Program-made: the position numbers and the translations under genes | Notes under the pieces: model-generated | What the model was told of the DNA's origin: nothing | What the model saw: the letters and a program-made list of their open reading frames with translations, nothing else | Database searches by the model: none | In this document: one piece after another, positions 11,767-23,346 of the stretch | Position numbering within the stretch: position 1 is the stretch's first letter | How the letters are laid out: the number at the start of each line of letters is the position of its first letter | From: Musa acuminata AAA Group | Lineage: Eukaryota > Streptophyta > Magnoliopsida > Zingiberales > Musaceae | Direction: 5' to 3' | DNA: 64,000 nt | Assembly: GCF_036884655.1 (NCBI RefSeq) | Contig: NC_088338.1 | Span: 62,001 to 126,000 of the forward strand

Positions 11767-14700
11767 CTAACACTTGGAGTTTTGGATGGACCGTGGATCA
11801 TCATCTGTATGACTTTCGGGTGAGACTGGTGGCTGCTGTTGCTGCCCTCCGTTCTCGCTGGGGTCGGGATGAAAGCTGATTGGGAATTTTGTGACACGAG
11901 GCTTGTCGGCCAAGATGTTCCGCTGGACTCTATCAACCAAAACCCTTGGAGGAGGTTCTTCTCTGAGCTGCTCATCGTCATAGTCATTGTTCACATAGTA
12001 GCCGACTCTGAGGAACTCCTGCCCCAGATACGAGCAAGTTAACAGTAGCACTGTGACGCCTATGATGTCTTCTTCACGGATCTTGGTTGGATCTGGTGGA
12101 TCTGCCTGAAAGTTAAAAAAGGGAGGAGCAAGTCACTTTATGAGATCATGTGTATAAACCATTTTTATATCTTGGTTCAGATTTCTCTGACATTGCCTGG
12201 AAAACGAAGCGATAATTCCCAACATTGACAGGACCAACAAGCACACTCTCAAGGAGCTGGTCATAAGTTTCATCTTCTGCTGAACCAACATATATGAGTT
12301 TCCATTCCAAATCTGAAGAGTTGAGCACAAAAATAATTGTTAATGCCGATACTAAGAAACAAAAAAAGGCCATGAGCAATATTACCATAAAATTAAATAT
12401 TCCAGTTTGTGTTTGCCTCCTTAAGAAGGTGCCTATTAATGCAGCACAAGCATTCCAAACAACAAAAATGAAAATACGGAAGAACCTAGTCCAGGAAAGC
12501 TTTATCCGACACATATCATGATGTTAAACCCTGTGTTCATATATGAAAAGACATTTGGATGTCCATGTTCTATAGCAATCAGCAGTGGAGAAATGAGGAG
12601 GATAATGATATTTCCTGTACTCCATATTTTTCACTTAAATCCATCCTTGTTGTAAAGTTGTTCTGAATTGACAGTGTAAACAAACCTTGTTTGCGTTGCA
12701 CTTTTGGATGATTGAAGATACTACGAAAAAATAGTCCACATGGTAAAGAAATTACCTTCAGACGTAATAATTCAGATGGCTGCTAAAGATAAAGGAAGGT
12801 ACATGCGATGATCTTCCATTACTTCAGAAATATAGTCAACCCTCATTTCTTGAATGGCCATTGTTATTTTTCTGTGCATGTCTGCTAAAGGTGAAATTAC
12901 ATGTCCTACTGACTCGGTTTGAATAAGAGTTCATCACATAATAGCACCCATATATTAACTGATTGAGTTATTGCTGATAAGTGTAAAGTATTAGAAAATT
13001 TCAACATAGCTCCTGCCCCATACTCTTTAGCTATAACAATCCAACTTTAAGCCTAATAATTATAAAATAAGCATTTAGCACAAATATGGACTTTTAGACC
13101 TTACCCACAATATGGGCAGAGATCTACACATGACTAATGTTGTCAAAGGCGCTACATGCTGAAAGACGCCAAGGTTCAAAAATGTTTGAGGTAATAGGTG
13201 CTCAACCAAGCAATGCGCTCGCTAATATAAAAATGATAAAAAGTTTATAATTAAAAAAGTCAACCATTAAAATAAAAATAGACAAAATATGAGTTTCATA
13301 TAATTTCATCTTCAAATTATCACCACTAAATATCAAATTACATTCATTTAACCATCTACAAATTATTAAAATGCTAAATTTTCTGAATCTAATAATAATA
13401 ATAAAAGATTAATATCAAAATTAACATTATGCAAAACTATAGCAAGAATTAACAATTCAAAATTCTAGTAGTCGCAAATACAGTAATCAACACTATTCAT
13501 AAACTTGTATTCTTAAGAATTAACTATTATAAATAATAATAATAATTTTGCAGAGGAGGGGGGTGAGAATAGGAGCAGGTTGATTGGAACTAGGGAAGGC
13601 AAGGAAGGAAGGTTGATAGCAATGGAAGGAGCCATGTTACACCATTGCCATAGGGAGAATACTAGTCACTAGTCGTTCGAAGAGGGAAGAGGGAGGGGGT
13701 TTGGGAGAGCGTTGCAGTTGGGAGGGGAAGAGGGAGGAAAGAGGAAGGAGAGGGGGCTATGGTCTGGGAGCAGAGAGAGGAGCTATCAAGGAGGAGGATG
13801 CTGTCGGGGAAGGAGGGGAGCTACAATAAAGGGCGCATGGGGGGAGGGGAAGACGCTAGCAAACTCCAACACGGGGGGTGAGGGGGCTGCGACAAAGGCT
13901 GGCGGACGCCAATGCGAGGGGCTGTAATAGAAGGGGAAAGAGGGAGGGAAAGGCGCTGGCGAACGCCGACATAGGGGGCTATGACGAAGGGGGGAAGATG
14001 TTGGCGACTATGGTAGAGGGAACAGGGTGCTGTCATGATTTAGGGGGTGCGACCACGGAGGAGGAAGAGGAGAGAGAGATACTGAGGAAGACACCACTGG
14101 CGCCATTCACCATTGGAGAGGAAGACGCAACATTGTCATTCATTGATGAATTGGAAAACACCACAGTAGTTGATCATTGGAGAGGAAGACACCAATGCGA
14201 TTAGGGCTCGTGCGTGTGTGCACAGGGGTTTTAGGATTGGATGATTTGGTTCAATCGAACTAGAACCAATGAGAATTAAGCTCGACTCAAGCTTGACCCA
14301 AGCCTGATTTGAAACAAGCAAGCGCCTAGCCCGCCCAACGCCTAAGCCCAAGGCCGCACCTAGTTGAAGGTGCCCACCTAGACTAGTTTCTAGGCCTTCA
14401 AGCGTCACCTCACCTCGCTTGGAAGCGTAGGTGAGTGCCCAATGGCTTCCCTACGCGACCATGCATAATTTCACCCAAAAGCTAAAGAATTGTCTTGGTC
14501 CAAAAGTTCCACCAATATTAAGTATAACAAGAGGAATAAGTCCGAACTCCTTATTTTTCCATGGTGAATCTCAAAGTAGAACAAAACGAGTCTTACATAA
14601 TATTCCTAACCCAATAATCCCTAAAATGTCCCTAACCCCTAAACTCATAAAGACTCCAACTTACCTAACTCCTTGCAATCTATAAATAATGTTGACTGAC

Positions 14701-16071
14701 ACCTTAATGAACACACATAAAATCTTTTCAACATGTAAAACTTCAACTTTCTTTGATATTTCTTAATCCCCTGCAATGATCTCAGCAAAATCCTAATCTA
14801 GTGTCTGCTAATCTGCTTCAGTTTTGTGTCAGCAGTCTCATATGTTAGTTGCAAAATGTAAAGGGCTGATAATAGCTGCATGACTCCAACTGTGGGATAC
14901 ACCATAACCTTCTAAACAACGTATACAAAAGTATGCACTGCTGTATAAGCATTCTGAGACTAACAAACCTTCATTGCTCTTACTTGTTATTTAATATATT
15001 TGAAATTTGTGTCATGAGCAATCTAAATGTATTTAAGAAGATATATATTTGCATTATGTCGATAACTTGGACTGCATCGATCAAAAATAGATAAGAAACT
15101 CTAAATGGATGCTTTAAAGACACAATGATAAGATACAATTTAAACTATTTTGTTTAGTGGTTATAGCTTAATGTTATTCAAAGTATAGTATCCCACAAGC
15201 ACAAAAACCTAGTGGATTTCTAGGTATAATTTTGATAATCTTGAAAATGTGATTGAAAGGACATATTCTCATATCATAACATCATCCTGTGAGCTTAGTT
15301 ATGAATATAAAGAAGTCAAAAATGATACATGCCTTTGTTCTATGCATCTCAGCAGCACAATATTATGCTAAACTAAAACATTTACCAGGCACATATAACC
15401 TGCTAGTATTGCACAAGAGGTATTGTGTCATGATCTAAGGAGTTGGCACACAGCCATAACATTAAATATCTTGTATATCGATAGACTTAAGCTCGTTAAA
15501 TTTGACTATAACATCTCATATAAGTCCCAAGAAAACTTCCTAAAATATGTCACCGTCACCACTCCTCGCCCTGCTTTCACACGTTACATTGATAAACTAG
15601 TGCTAATCCTACAAAAAGAACAATGTTATTGACGGGAATAAGACATCTACAAGTATCTCGATTCCCTCAATAAATTCAACAAGCTTCTACTCCCTCTTCT
15701 TCTCCATTTCCATGTTCCGCATCATCTAAAGCTCGAATTTCAGCCACCACGCCATAATGTTGTTTCATGGACAACCCTTCCTACAAACCATAATCACCTT
15801 TCACTTTGATTCCATAACAAGAAGAAAAGAATAGAAAATGAAACCAAGCCATGACAAACAACAGTGTAACACGAACAGAAGCATCAAAGGAAAGACGCAC
15901 AACGAAACCCACGAAAGGCGGGACTTTTTCTTAAAGTTGTAAGTTTTGGTCGAGAAATATACCATCTTCCAGAGGAATCAAGCACTCGTACGAGATCTCG
16001 AACTGGAACGGGCTGAGGAACGCCGTGGGATTATCCAACACCGTAACATTCGTTATATTCACCGCACTCAT
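11767..16071 (-). CDS. ASF1: Histone chaperone ASF1
   Basis: Binds H3-H4 dimers and hands them to CAF-1 or HIRA during replication- and transcription-coupled nucleosome assembly; nuclear. Three exons on the minus strand: 16071-15963, 12312-12197 and 12105-11767, joining to 187 residues. Residues 1-36 begin [15 protein letters not shown] and end in [10 protein letters not shown]. The middle exon encodes [18 protein letters not shown] through VGNYRFVFQ. The last exon begins [16 protein letters not shown] and includes [12 protein letters not shown] and [14 protein letters not shown], then a poorly conserved Gln/Asp-rich tail. This is the complete conserved ASF1 immunoglobulin-like core. Intron 1 is 3.65 kb and contains a dispersed repeat. 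Intron 2 (12106-12196) begins with GC (CAG|GCAATG); the nearest GT would shift the frame. The gene is head to head with APC11. Confidence 0.95.
12604..13135. other. ASF1 intron 1, AT-rich part without features
   Basis: Intronic sequence between the repeat at 13136 and the second coding exon of ASF1. I see no exon, RNA gene or element here. Confidence 0.5.
13136..14445 (-). repeat. Dispersed GCGCC-rich terminal-repeat element, copy 2 (minus orientation)
   Basis: Begins with AATGTTGTCAAAGGCGCT, the reverse complement of the 3' end of copy 1 (1872-3835). The following 90 bases stay alignable with it in reverse. The centre (13545-14120) is purine-rich, mirroring the pyrimidine-rich centre of copy 1. 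The right end (14310-14430) carries GCGCCTAGCCCGCC and GAGTGCCC motifs. The Gly/Arg-rich frames in it are composition artefacts. It sits within ASF1 intron 1. Confidence 0.6.
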
Positions 16072-16300
16072 GGTCGCAAAATCCGAATATTTCCAGCGCC
16101 GCCGCCGCCGCCGCCAACGGATCGAACCGAAACCCTAGAAACAGAAGGATTCCCTCAAGTCCCCTTCGTTCATACCTCAACAGTACCCTAAATCGGCGAC
16201 GGATCGGAGAAGAGGGGACCGGAAGCTCTCAAATGGATAGGGAAAGTATCCAAATCGAACGGGTTTTGGGTTATCGCCCGCTCGAATTAAAATGCGTTCG
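16072..16300 (-). promoter_or_regulatory. ASF1 5' leader and start of the shared ASF1/APC11 promoter interval
   Basis: Directly upstream of the ASF1 ATG is a (GCC)n run (about 16096-16113) and CCCTAG-type telo-box sequence, as is common in 5' leaders of plant replication and growth genes. APC11 is transcribed away from the same interval, so promoter elements are probably shared. The transcription starts themselves cannot be seen. Confidence 0.45.
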
Positions 16301-16449
16301 AGATTTCGCGTCCCGCTGAGAAGCGATGCTCCGTATCATTATCATAGTTTTCTCTATTATATTATATTTTCTGGAAATAACATATATTTATTCCATTAAT
16401 ATTCAAAACTCTATTCATCAAAATCGAATCGAACATCGTGGCTCGAACC

Positions 16450-16565
16450 AGTAATAGATTTGATCAGATCATGGCTCGGTCCACTTTGGTTTGGTCGAAC
16501 CGAAAAACTAATTGATTTGACCAGATCAAATGCTAAAAGCCAATTCATTTGATCAGATCATGTCA
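16450..16565. repeat. Short repeated GATCAGATC motif
   Basis: Three copies of a TTTGATCAGATCATG-like word (about 16459, 16517 with one change, and 16549) lie between ASF1 and APC11. This is either degenerate repeat sequence or part of the common promoter. Confidence 0.5.
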
Positions 16566-16699
16566 AGTCATAGTAACCCCGTCACCCTTCTCTGTCTCGA
16601 AACCCTAATCCCCGAACGTCTCCTCCTCCTCCTCCCAGTCGGGTGAAAGGCGGCCGACGACCGACGACCGGCGTTCGTGCGCAAGGCGGCCACTTCCCC

Positions 16700-16950
16700 T
16701 CAGTGCGTCTCTCTCTCTCTCTCTCTCTGCTGGCGGTGCAGCATCCCTCTCTCTTCTCTCTCCCCCGGCGGTGCAGTCCCCCTCTCTCTCCCCCGACGGT
16801 GCAGCAAACCTCTCTTTCGTCTCTCTCTCCCCGCGGTGCAGTCTCCCTCTCTTCCCGCGGTGCTGCATCCCTCTCTCTTCTCTCTTCCCCGGTGGTGTCT
16901 CTCTCACGGCGTTACAGCATCTCTCTCTCTCTCTCTCTCTCTTAGGGTAG
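16700..16950 (+). repeat. CT-rich minisatellite with GCGGTGCAG units in the APC11 leader region
   Basis: CCCTCTCTC-type tracts alternate with a GGTGCAG core at about 16734, 16769, 16797 and 16835, a GGTGCTG variant near 16859 and a GTTACAG variant near 16910. Unit length varies from about 25 to 45 bases. Each unit ends in a pyrimidine tract plus CAG, so it resembles a repeated splice acceptor. The track ends in a (CT)n run and GGGTAGGA, a possible splice donor. Confidence 0.7.
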
Positions 16951-17829
16951 GATGAGATTTGCAAATACGCTCTTCAATGATATTTCATAAAACAAGATTA
17001 GGTAATTTGTGGATCTAATGGCAAGATTTAGAGGCCTTATAGATAGATAACTTTTGATTGATCCCATCTCAGGTGTGCAGCCTTCGTCAAAAAGAACTAC
17101 AAGTCAAACAAAAACAGGGAAGAGCTTTGAGAATCAATTTATTTTTTTAGTTGTTTAGTGAGCCTGGAGAGCAGTACATGGTCCAATTTCTTTTGTCTCT
17201 TGATGTTAAATGAAGCCTTCACATGTTAAACTTCATGAATGACTTGTAGTTTTTAGCTCGATGAAAACATAATAAATCCTTTCTGTTTCAAAATAGATGC
17301 AATCACTAAGAACTGCCTATTTGCTTATTCTTGTGAGAGTTCTGTGGAAGAATCTTTTATTTCTTAAGAAAGGTTTCATAAGCTGATGGCAAATGCACTT
17401 GTTAAAGATCCTACTAGAGTGAAGATGTTCTTGAATGTTGGGGGCAGGTGCTTCTAATAGTATTGTTTGAAGTATCATCACTGCCCTTTCTGCTGTTGAT
17501 CTTGTTAGGTTTCCTTCACTATATTTTGCAGATGCTACCATTGTTTTCATTTCTGAAGTTGTTTGAGTAGTCTAGATATACTTATAGTAATATGTTATGG
17601 TGGCTGATTTGATTCTCGACACGAGGTTATTGATTCAAATTTTTGCAGTTATATCTTGCATTTAACATAAGGTATACAAGATTATGTTTCTGTTTTTCGT
17701 ATACAATGTGTTGGAGCCATTTTGGTTCTCAGGAAAGCTGCTTAGAATCATCTTTATATTGCACTCTATCGATACGCTTTGAATAAGCAAAAGCTAAAAT
17801 GACCATGGTTTTCTTCCTCAGTAAACCTG

Positions 17830-18084
17830 ATGAAGGTCAAAATACTGAAGTGGCATGCTGTGGCTTCGTGGACATGGGATGCTCAGGATGAAACATGCGG
17901 GATCTGCAGAATGGCGTTTGATGGTTGCTGCCCAGACTGTAAATTCCCGGGTGACGATTGCCCACTGATCTGGGGTGCCTGTAATCATGCTTTCCATCTG
18001 CATTGTATTCTCAAATGGGTTAACTCGCAGACCCCTCAGCCGCATTGCCCTATGTGTCGCAGGGAGTGGCAGTTTAAAGCTTAA
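17830..18084 (+). CDS. APC11: Anaphase-promoting complex subunit 11 (RING-H2)
   Basis: Catalytic RING subunit of the APC/C E3 ligase. It pairs with cullin APC2 and recruits the E2 to ubiquitinate cyclins and securin. One coding exon gives 84 residues, the usual family length, starting MKVKILKWHAVASWTWDA. The RING-H2 ligands are visible: C23, C26, C51, H53, H56, C59, C73 and C76, with additional C33/C34/C37/C44 that bind a further zinc in this family. The C-terminal CPMCRREWQF is diagnostic. The ATG lies eight bases after a TTCTTCCTCAG acceptor (exon from 17822), so a leader intron separates the coding exon from a 5' UTR exon near 16.6-16.95 kb. Head to head with ASF1, which is also needed in proliferating cells. 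Confidence 0.96.
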   Translation: MKVKILKWHAVASWTWDAQDETCGICRMAFDGCCPDCKFPGDDCPLIWGACNHAFHLHCILKWVNSQTPQPHCPMCRREWQFKA

Positions 18085-19344
18085 TCCTCATCTTAGTTCA
18101 TAGGATCAGTTGTTTGTGGATTGTTCTGAGGTTGCATTGCCGCTCCGCCAAGAGACATCCTTGGTACTCGAGGTTTTGGGAGTTGTCCCTGATGTTTCTT
18201 CTGAACTTGAATCATCAATCAACGTGTTATGTTAGTTTGTAGTAAGGCAATATATCTGAAGCTTTCTGTGAGGAACTTGTAATATGTGACTATGGTGTAC
18301 TGTTCCAGCATTATTGATAGAAGGGAGACCTTTTAGCTCTATGAGAAACGCTTACTCTCTTCTGCATTCTTTCCATCTTACTCAATTCTCTCTATTATGT
18401 CATTGCTTATATTCTTTGATCCTTCATCTTTGTCTAAGCAAGGTTGTAACTCTTGTCTGCAGGGAATTTAAGTGGAAGAAATGAGGGTCATCGATCAGAA
18501 GAACTTCTTTTCACAGAAAGAAGCTAATGCAAGGGCTTGTGTATCCAAATCGGCATTGTGAGAACAGCAGGTGTGTAATGGTTTGGTGTTCAAGATTCAA
18601 ACTGTTCTCTTGCTTGATCTATCTGTTTCCTTTTGGTGAATGATCGAATCCCTTTTTGTGATGATCTTCCTAGTTCACCCAAAAAAAGAAAGTTCAGCAA
18701 AGAGAAAATTAAGAATTTGAAAATACTACAATAATATGTTATTTTTAGGGTTAGAAATTTAACATTTCAAGCCAAGAAAAAGGGGGAAAAGAGGAAAACT
18801 TTGGCAATTGCCAATTGCCTAATGATTATGACTACCATCTAAGCTTGTTTTGTAATTTTATTTATTATTATTAGTTGTTTATTTGTTCTTACTTGGAAGT
18901 CCATTTGCATCAGCACTGGCGTCATCATGGTGAGCTTCTCGATAACAAAGTGCCAATGTGTGCGACGCTGTACGAGTAAAAGAACCCGTCGCAACATAAA
19001 ACAAATCTGTATGGAGCAAATTGATCGTTTTCTCATCGAATCCAACGCGGATGCATCTACCTACGGCGATCAGGACAATAACCGGTAATGGTAAACCCAG
19101 CAGACTGCATATGAATCAAAGTCACAAGCAATGCAAATGCAATCAAAAGAATTTTATTACCAGTAATTTTATCATTACTATCTTCGTTATTAATATCATT
19201 ATCATTACCATTATTATTATTTGTTATATATCCTCCACGTGATGTACAAGAATGAGACAAAAAATACTTTTATTGGTTCGTTCGCTTAGTATGGGTTCTC
19301 TTCATCATTATCATCTACATAGAAAAAAAATATCAAATTGAGAT
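18085..19344. other. APC11 3' region and intergenic spacer
   Basis: Contains the APC11 3' UTR and flank. An AG-preceded block at 18463 could be an alternative 3' exon. A degenerate ATT/ATC microsatellite runs through about 19160-19225. No further gene is visible. Confidence 0.45.
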
Positions 19345-20429
19345 TGTTAAATATAGTTAAAAGCTATCTCTCATGATGGTAGGGAGTATATCATCATATA
19401 ATCAACACATAATCATTACGTGAAGTCCTCGATGGGGGGAAGAGATCCAAGTCACTTTGAGTCATCTACTCGCATGGATAAGAGTCCAAAGTAGGTTCAA
19501 GGTAGGCAGCATAAGGTTGTCCCCCCCCCCCCCCCCCCCCGTTGTCGCCCATATGAACAAGAGGCCAAGAGAGGACCATTGGAGGCGATTAAAGGTTACC
19601 TCGTAGAATATTTCATATTCCATCTTTTTATAACTAAGTATAAAAGCTCGTCTTCAACACGATGAGTAAGGGGTTAACTTTTTTTTTTAGTACTTGTATT
19701 TGTACTCATAGACCTCAAATTACTAACTTGTGTGACAAAGGAATCAGGTCTAAAAATCTCTTTTGACCTCAGTCTTTGTGTAACTGGCACCTCGAGAGTT
19801 TAGTGTTTTCATCTCGGAAGCACCTTGGGCAACCATATGTATACAGGTTCAGACTACATTGGGCTGATCTGGGCATCAATAACACCTTCCTGTAACATTT
19901 TTTGTGCTAGAAAGAGCACTCAATGTCATAGGAACAACCACCTGTCAATCCTCTCAATGAACGCTCAAACAAAAAAGCTTTGCCTCCGACTCACAGTACT
20001 TTCACCCAAGTCGATTAACAACCATCCTCTCCACACACTGGAGAATCCACCTCGATGCAAACTCAAATGCGTACTAGCGCCTATTCAACAATTTGGGTCT
20101 TTCACCTCCAGGGACAGCATTGGGCCACCTCTTTATCCCTGTTGAGGTGTTTTTAAACCTAACTTAGTAAGCACATATAATAACAAGCATGAGACAAGCC
20201 GCCGCTCTGATTTTGGCCCAATAGGCAACTCCACCAACTCAGCCATAATCCTCGACTCCATCACTATCGGCACTTGCCGAGATTTCCCAATATAATGTTG
20301 ATATCTCAAGAGTGCTTGAGGCCCATTGAATCGTCAGTCGAGGGGGTACTTTGATCATCGATCATGAAAGTCAACAGATCATACCACTTTCACTCTTCCT
20401 CGCCTGAATTTAAAACTCAATCAACGGAC

Positions 20430-20983
20430 TCGATGAAGGATTCCCTATGGATCTAACTACAGTAGATAGACCGAAATTTGAAGGAGATGCATCTATAGTT
20501 CCAACAATTAAAATGGGAGACGTTGGTCGACCCTACCTTAGGTCAGTTGTCATTCACCTAGAAAATCAAGGAGGAAGCGATTCTAACAAACTTTCATCTC
20601 GCATGCTTGAAGCAGTCAATGGTAGCATTGACTCGATGGAGCATATTACAGCGTTCTATGCCCAGATACCATTATATGGCACCTTGGACACCCTAAAGTA
20701 TCATGCCTTCTCGATTAGGTTAAGAGGCTTAGCATGATAATTGTACGCTCTCTTGAAGTTATTTTCTATATGCTCCTTTGCCCAGTTGGTGAGGGAGTTC
20801 GAACTTCATATCCTCGAGAACTTATGCCCTTGGCCTTTAAGCGACAACACTCCTCAAACTCAAGTGGAGGGAAGAAGAAACACTCGTAGACTTAGTTTAT
20901 ATGCTTAGTTGATATGTTAGAAGTAGAAAATCATGACACCAAAGAATGTCACAACATAAAATAGTAGATTGAAGAGCTTATAT
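20430..20983 (+). pseudogene. Ty3-type gag remnant, 5' part
   Basis: A frame from about 20447 reads like a capsid-type gag domain (MEHITAFYAQIPLYGTLD, then HAFSIRLRGLA). It runs into stop codons, but related residues continue (LVREFELHILE). Near 20930 the sequence resembles a gag C-terminal HDTKECHNI zinc-knuckle-adjacent region. It breaks off exactly where the nested LTR begins. Non-functional. Confidence 0.6.
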
Positions 20984-21434
20984 TGTCACAAACTTAGCTG
21001 GTTCTGCCTAAGTCATATGATACCCTTGCGTGTCCGTCCGTAAAAGGTCAACCTCCTCGAAACCTCTTAGGGTCTCTTAAAGACTTACAAAAGATAAAAT
21101 AGGTTAGAGAAAGCGTTTAACTTAGGATCTACAAGCAATCATTTCAGTAAACACTTGATAAACAATGCAAATTACAAATATGAACTTCACAAGAACTGAA
21201 CAGTCGCATGACAAAAGGTCCAAGAAGGTCCACCACAAATCAAAATCTCCACAAGTGCCCATATGACACAATCTTCATTTACAAGCCTAAAACAGCCACT
21301 AAAGGTAACGAAAATGGGGTTGCCAAGCCTATTGTCAATCCTTTATATATAGTGCAAAACATAAACAAAAATGAAAGACACAAACATACATGAGTATTAC
21401 ATCGAACACCCTCTTTATAGTTTTATCCATGATA
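20984..21434 (-). repeat. 3' LTR of the nested retrotransposon
   Basis: Shares most of its length in order with 23347-23802, for example ACAAGCCTAAAA, AATGGGG.TKCCAAGCCTA and GAGTATTACATCGA-like blocks. There are many point differences between the two, indicating an old insertion. Confidence 0.8.
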
Positions 21435-23346
21435 TTCTCCTCCACTTGTTCCTTTGACGTCCTCGTCGAAGCCTTTGCGAACATTGCATCTTCTCGCCTT
21501 TGCTGAATCTTCAATCTTCTACTCCAACTACACCATGCCTCTTGGCTCCCAACTACTCTCCACCATTATTGTTGAGTAATCCAACTTTGATTCGCCATAC
21601 TACTTCAACTTGTCAATAACTCTGACTCTAGTATGAGATCGACTGAGTTATGTTAATCCTTATTAGATGAACGAAAAGGCCATCCTTGTTATGCCCTAGT
21701 CTCTCAAATGTCTCATGTCGCTTGAACTGGATAGATGCATGTTAGAGCTTTAACGAATATTGCATCACAAACTTTAAAGTTTTTGGGGTCTTTCCTCTAT
21801 AAAATTCGTCCATCCATTCTTTTTCCATTTAGTTATCACTTCCAAGTAGGTTCGTATCACTTTCATTTCGATTGACATTCTGTTGAAAATTGAAGCGAAT
21901 AGTCTATTCTGAATAGCATCGATCATCATTGGTGAGGATTTGATAACTATTTGTCTCCCACTAAGTTTCTTCAAAGGGTCTCTAAACCTGTGCAGAGCTC
22001 CTCTACTAGATAAATAGGAGAACTGGGATACTCGATTTCGTTCATTCTCTTAAAAGTTGAGAAGGTAAAGGTTACTTAACTTCGCTTGCCTCCTCGAGGG
22101 TTGTATTATATGCATGAAGTTGATTACTAGCCTTCACCTACTCTTTGCTCACACTTCCAAAGCACTCAAAGTGTTTACACTCCTTGCGTTGAGTTAACTA
22201 TTCTGATTTTCTTTCTTATTACCATCAAATTTCTAGAATGCAAGAAGTTTTGCTCAAAAAGAGCAAAATTTCACCCCAACTTGTAGTAAGTCTTTGATAG
22301 TTTTGATTGCCTCTGGGATTGTACCATCTTCTATATCATTTCTGTCGCCTACTCCTTTGAGTAGAAAAGGTATAGCACCACGTACTGCCTATTTCATTCC
22401 TTTGTTAAGCACTCTTGTATCGACCCGTAGTCCTTCACTTTCGGCTATTTTGACGAGAAGCTCGTTGATAATGGTCTTACAAAATTTCCTAGCCACTACC
22501 CTTCAACCTTGCCTCGGTACTTGGAGTTTGCCTCAGTATTCTCCTTGGTACTTGGAGTTTGCCTCTGTATTCTCCATCTTCTCCGCCCTTTCATGACTAA
22601 CACTCTCTCTTTATAAGTGTAAGGGATCAATGACTCCATGAAAGTCTTACCTCTATGATATAATGACATTGTTATGCCCATGAAATTACTATCAATTGCC
22701 TCGCATTTGCATCTCTTTCTTCATGATCGGTAGATCTGCCTCTACAGTACTATGACACTCCAAGTCCACCTCTAGTCTAACCAACTCTTGTTTTAGGTAG
22801 TTAAGTCACTTTGGACTCGTCGTCACTTTTTTTCCCTTTTTGACTACCTGCTTCAATAACTTTATGTTCTCCAAGCAGTACCCCTTAGTCGATGGAAAAA
22901 CAAACTGTAACTCTCATGCATGGCTTTCGCTATCATGTTTCAGGGCTCACGTCGATTATGTTCTCAGTTTATTTAGTAGCAACATTCGCTTACTCGGCCT
23001 TGTCCTCTAATTTGTCGAGCTCCCTTAAACGAATGTGAGCTCTGGAGCAATCTAACTCTCAACTCGCTCCAATCATACCTCTGTATGATCAAGTCTCCCC
23101 ATGAGACTCATTGGTACTTGTATTTGGAATTCTCCCATAGTGATACATAGCCTCCATATATTGATAATCAAGGCTTTCATCCAATGTAAAATTTTATACA
23201 TGCATGGAAGACCCGCCTTTATGGTATCATGGCGTTCACTCCTTAAATCCATAGCACTTTTTGTTATCGTGTCGTTCATCGAAATGGAGCTCCCACATTT
23301 GTATGCCAAGAGTTTCTATATATGCTTATCTCACTTTGATACCAAT

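Noticed and set aside
12146..12514. Hydrophobic minus-strand frame of 122 codons
   Set aside because: It is ASF1 exon 2 read through into both flanking introns; the spliced ASF1 model explains the conserved part.
13712..14204. Gly/Arg/Glu-rich frames
   Set aside because: Purine-rich centre of the minus-strand copy of the same repeat.
16605..16964. Arg/Glu-rich minus-strand frame of 119 codons
   Set aside because: Opposite strand of the CT minisatellite in the APC11 leader region.
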